Position numbers and translations under genes: made by a program. Shown here piece by piece: positions 61,401-64,000 of a DNA stretch of 64,000 nucleotides. Below the pieces are notes generated by a model. That model did no database searches, had not been told where the DNA came from, and saw only the letters and a list, made by a program, of their open reading frames with translations. This stretch comes from Otis tarda (lineage: Eukaryota; Chordata; Aves; Otidiformes; Otididae), in the NCBI GenBank assembly GCA_026413225.1, contig CM048552.1, forward strand, positions 81,383,001 through 81,447,000. Direction: 5' to 3'. Position 1 is the stretch's first letter; each line of letters begins with the position of its first letter.

Positions 61401-64000
61401 TAGATGCTAGGCTTGAGAATAGTGGAGCAAGGTCCAAATGATTTACTTAAGTATTAAATATTTATATTGTCTCAGATTTTTCAAAGAGCTTCCTACTTAA
61501 CTCTTCCCGTATAAAACATTAAATGAATTTGGCCATTAAGAAAAAAGATTCCCTTAATACTGCCGAAAGATTAAACCCAGTATTTTTAATATATACTTGG
61601 TGACAGAGAAAAAGCCTGGTTTCTCCAGTTCTTTAGTACACATGGGAAGGAAGTTTGAGGCTTTTCACAGATTCTGCCAGATGTGGTTATCCAACACTTA
61701 TTTATAACTATATGCATTTCTCAGTTCTGAATTGCAACAGCTGTAAGCCTAGGCTTGGATTTGTTGGAGCGACTGACTCGGGAGTGTTCCTGGGCTTGCC
61801 TGGAGCTTGCTCTGGGTGAGGGACACACCGTATGCGGGAGATTGGGATCAGGGCCTTCAGAACAGCTTCACTGGCGGTAAATGTCAGGCTTTTCAACCTT
61901 TTTGAGTTTCCAGGTGAATGGCGTTGAACCACTGTTATTTCCTCTCTGTTGTTTATCTCCCCATCTTGCAGCCTACTCTCCGTATCCTTCCCCGCTCCCT
62001 TCCCCCTCCCCAGCCTTTAACGTAACAGCAGTGCTTCAGGCTGCGTGCTGGGTGCTCGGCTAAATTAATCTCATTCATTGCTGAAGAGAGGGGCGGCCTA
62101 AGAACAGGTTTGACGCTAGAAGTGATCTGAAGGAAACATCACTCTGATGTCCCTGTGCCTTAATGTTGTTGGTTTGTTGGGTGTTTTTTTTTTTTGTATG
62201 CCAAATATCTGGGAGTACCAACAGCCTGCTTGCGTAGGAAGAGCTGCAGATATGATGTTATTTTAGATGACTGGGTTTAAATGTGAGTAATGCTTTCTTG
62301 TACAGGTGAGGAAATCCTGTTTCAAAATGTAATTATTCAATGTAGGTTGCAGCTGAACACCAATCTCTGTTGCTAACTTTCTAAACTAAGTGTGGCTTTG
62401 GAAAAAGAATGGACAAACCAGTATGTACCCCATCCAGCTGCATTGGCAATTTTGACTGTTTCAGTTTCAGAGTTAGAAGAAATAGGGTACACAAGTCTTA
62501 GCCTCTGCAGTTACAGAGTTGTGGTACGTAATATTGGAAAAATCATGAGTCACGTTATCACCCTGTTCCTATTTTCCTCCCTCCAAAGGGATCTAAAATG
62601 ATAAGAAGCTGCATGCTTAATGATGCTTTTTGAGCCTATTAACTTTGCAGGACAGGCTCTTTAACTGATCTTTCTACAGTTAGAAAATCAGTATTTCAAG
62701 TGCACAGAAAAATGCTTTTTTGTTCTGAAGACTCCTCAGAGGTCAGTGACTTTACTTACCCTTCCTTACCCCCTGAGCTTCATTTAGTCCCCGGCAACCT
62801 ATGACTGCACTCTCAGTCACTGTTTCTTTTCCTCTTCTCTCACTTTGTAGCCTTCGGGCCTCTCTGTTCACAGCTCCCCTACACAGCTGGTGCGTTAAAC
62901 TGTCTGTCCTGTTAACACTTCCTTGTCCTCTGCTTCTCACTCCAGATTTGTTCCTCTTCCAGCTTACTTTGGAATCCCTCTTGAAAAATATGTTTCTTCA
63001 ACACTAGGCTTTTTTTTTTTTTGTCCAAAGGCTCCGTGTTTTGCACCACATCCTCCCAGTTATCCTCAGTCTTTGTCTTGAAATTTTGGAATTTTCATTT
63101 TCTGCAGTATCATTCCTTACTGCTGTACATCTCCAGATCCTCTCACTGTCTTCTGTCTGGGCTGTAAACAGATAACAGCAAGCCTGGATTCACAGTACCT
63201 GGAAAATTTATGTTAAGATTTTTCTGAACAGGGTAGTTTCCTTCCTCTTACAGAAGCTGTAAGGGCATCAGTGCCCATTTGGTTAGAGGTGGTGTCCTTC
63301 AATCATATGGAGGAAAAAAAAAAGGACACAGTGAGCATTTGGGATATGTATGGGAAGACATAATAAGCTCCCTCCTTTATTAATATCACAAATAATAACA
63401 AAAACTACCGCCCACATTCAGAGTTTTGTGTGGGATCACTACAAGTGGTCAGTGTGGAGCTGATTCTACAGACAGTTTTGGAAATTTTTATCTGTTCTCA
63501 TCTCATAAGTCTTCTGTGGACCCCATTTACAGCTGTAGTTTGGGAATAAAGATGTAGAGGAGCATATCTACTTTAACTGCCATTTTGTATTAATCTTTCT
63601 GCACTTTTCCCCTTTGGCTGCCTTCTGTTGCTCATGCAGGATGCAGCCTGATTGTGTTACTTGCCATGAGAATTTTTCCCAACAATTCCTCAGCATCTTC
63701 AGCAATTCTAGCAGCTGTTTTCAGTTTCTCTGTTTTCTCTGGGCAGCTGAGAACGAGGGTTTACTCATAGTTGGGCAGCAACAAAGAAATGGTTTTGTGT
63801 ATGTTTTGCAGAAGTTTCTTGCTTTACAGTGTTCCTAATATATGGAAGGGAAACCAAAGCACCAAAAACCAAGTACCTCCTCATTCCAGACTGAATTACT
63901 GGGCATTGAGTGGTTCCTGTAGAAGAATGAAATTCACTGTGGCAGATCTTTTCTGCTACATTTTCTCCTGTTTGGTTTACATCTGTCTCCTGGACTATTC
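58492..64000. other. Gene-free stretch to the right edge
   Basis: About 5.5 kb without recognised exons. Short G-rich patches occur (59461-59520 has 20 G and 4 C). Poly-T runs at 62185-62197 and 63009-63022 and pyrimidine-rich segments at 62815-62960 give several acceptor-like AG sites, but no donor pairs with them to make a coding exon. Whatever gene continues past the right edge is not identifiable from here. Confidence 0.5.

Noticed and set aside
1..64000. CRISPR arrays, operons, phage or other prokaryotic systems, and tRNA or rRNA genes
   Set aside because: No regularly spaced repeats, dense gene strings or cloverleaf/rRNA sequence were seen. The repeat content is that of a bird chromosome.

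Overview
The window reads as a vertebrate nuclear chromosome from a bird. Its interspersed repeats are CR1 LINEs ending in the octamer family ATTCTATG/ATTCTGTG, plus one solitary LTR of a type I recognise from many bird genomes. I see no mammalian Alu, L1 or B1 sequence, and no operon structure or dense coding as in prokaryotes. The CR1 subfamily looks more neoavian than galliform, but that is from memory. I cannot name a species.

Layout. 1-22879 is mostly AT-rich, gene-free DNA. It holds an (AC)23 microsatellite, a possible hAT-type fossil, an unidentified broken coding copy on the minus strand (about 14021-14502), a CR1 whose 5' part is inverted (15282-16029), and two CR1 3' tips of about 55 bp each. 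22880-24310 is a strong CpG island. Its plus strand changes from C-rich to G-rich near 22985, and a good splice donor sits at 23161. Together these suggest a plus-strand promoter and 5' UTR exon followed by a very long first intron. 24311-35939 holds no recognised coding exon; one segment (29907-30193) has good splice-site framing. 35940-38838 is an old CR1 split by a younger CR1. 38839-57334 is unique-looking sequence with only low-complexity tracts. 57335-58491 is a minus-strand solo LTR with internal tandem repeats. 58492-64000 is again without recognised genes.

How the parts fit. The simplest model is one gene starting in the CpG island and running rightward, with 24-64 kb largely intronic. 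Leftward transcription from the same island cannot be excluded. I recognise no protein-coding exon of any named gene. Most open frames in the window are chance frames, GC-rich frames inside the island, or CR1 and LTR sequence.

I did not find a new biological system. The most notable observations are structural: a CR1 with the arrangement expected from twin priming, a nested CR1 pair, two perfect foldbacks (18-bp and 15-bp arms) that look like local template-switch mutations, and an orphan CpG island with a sharp strand-skew switch.
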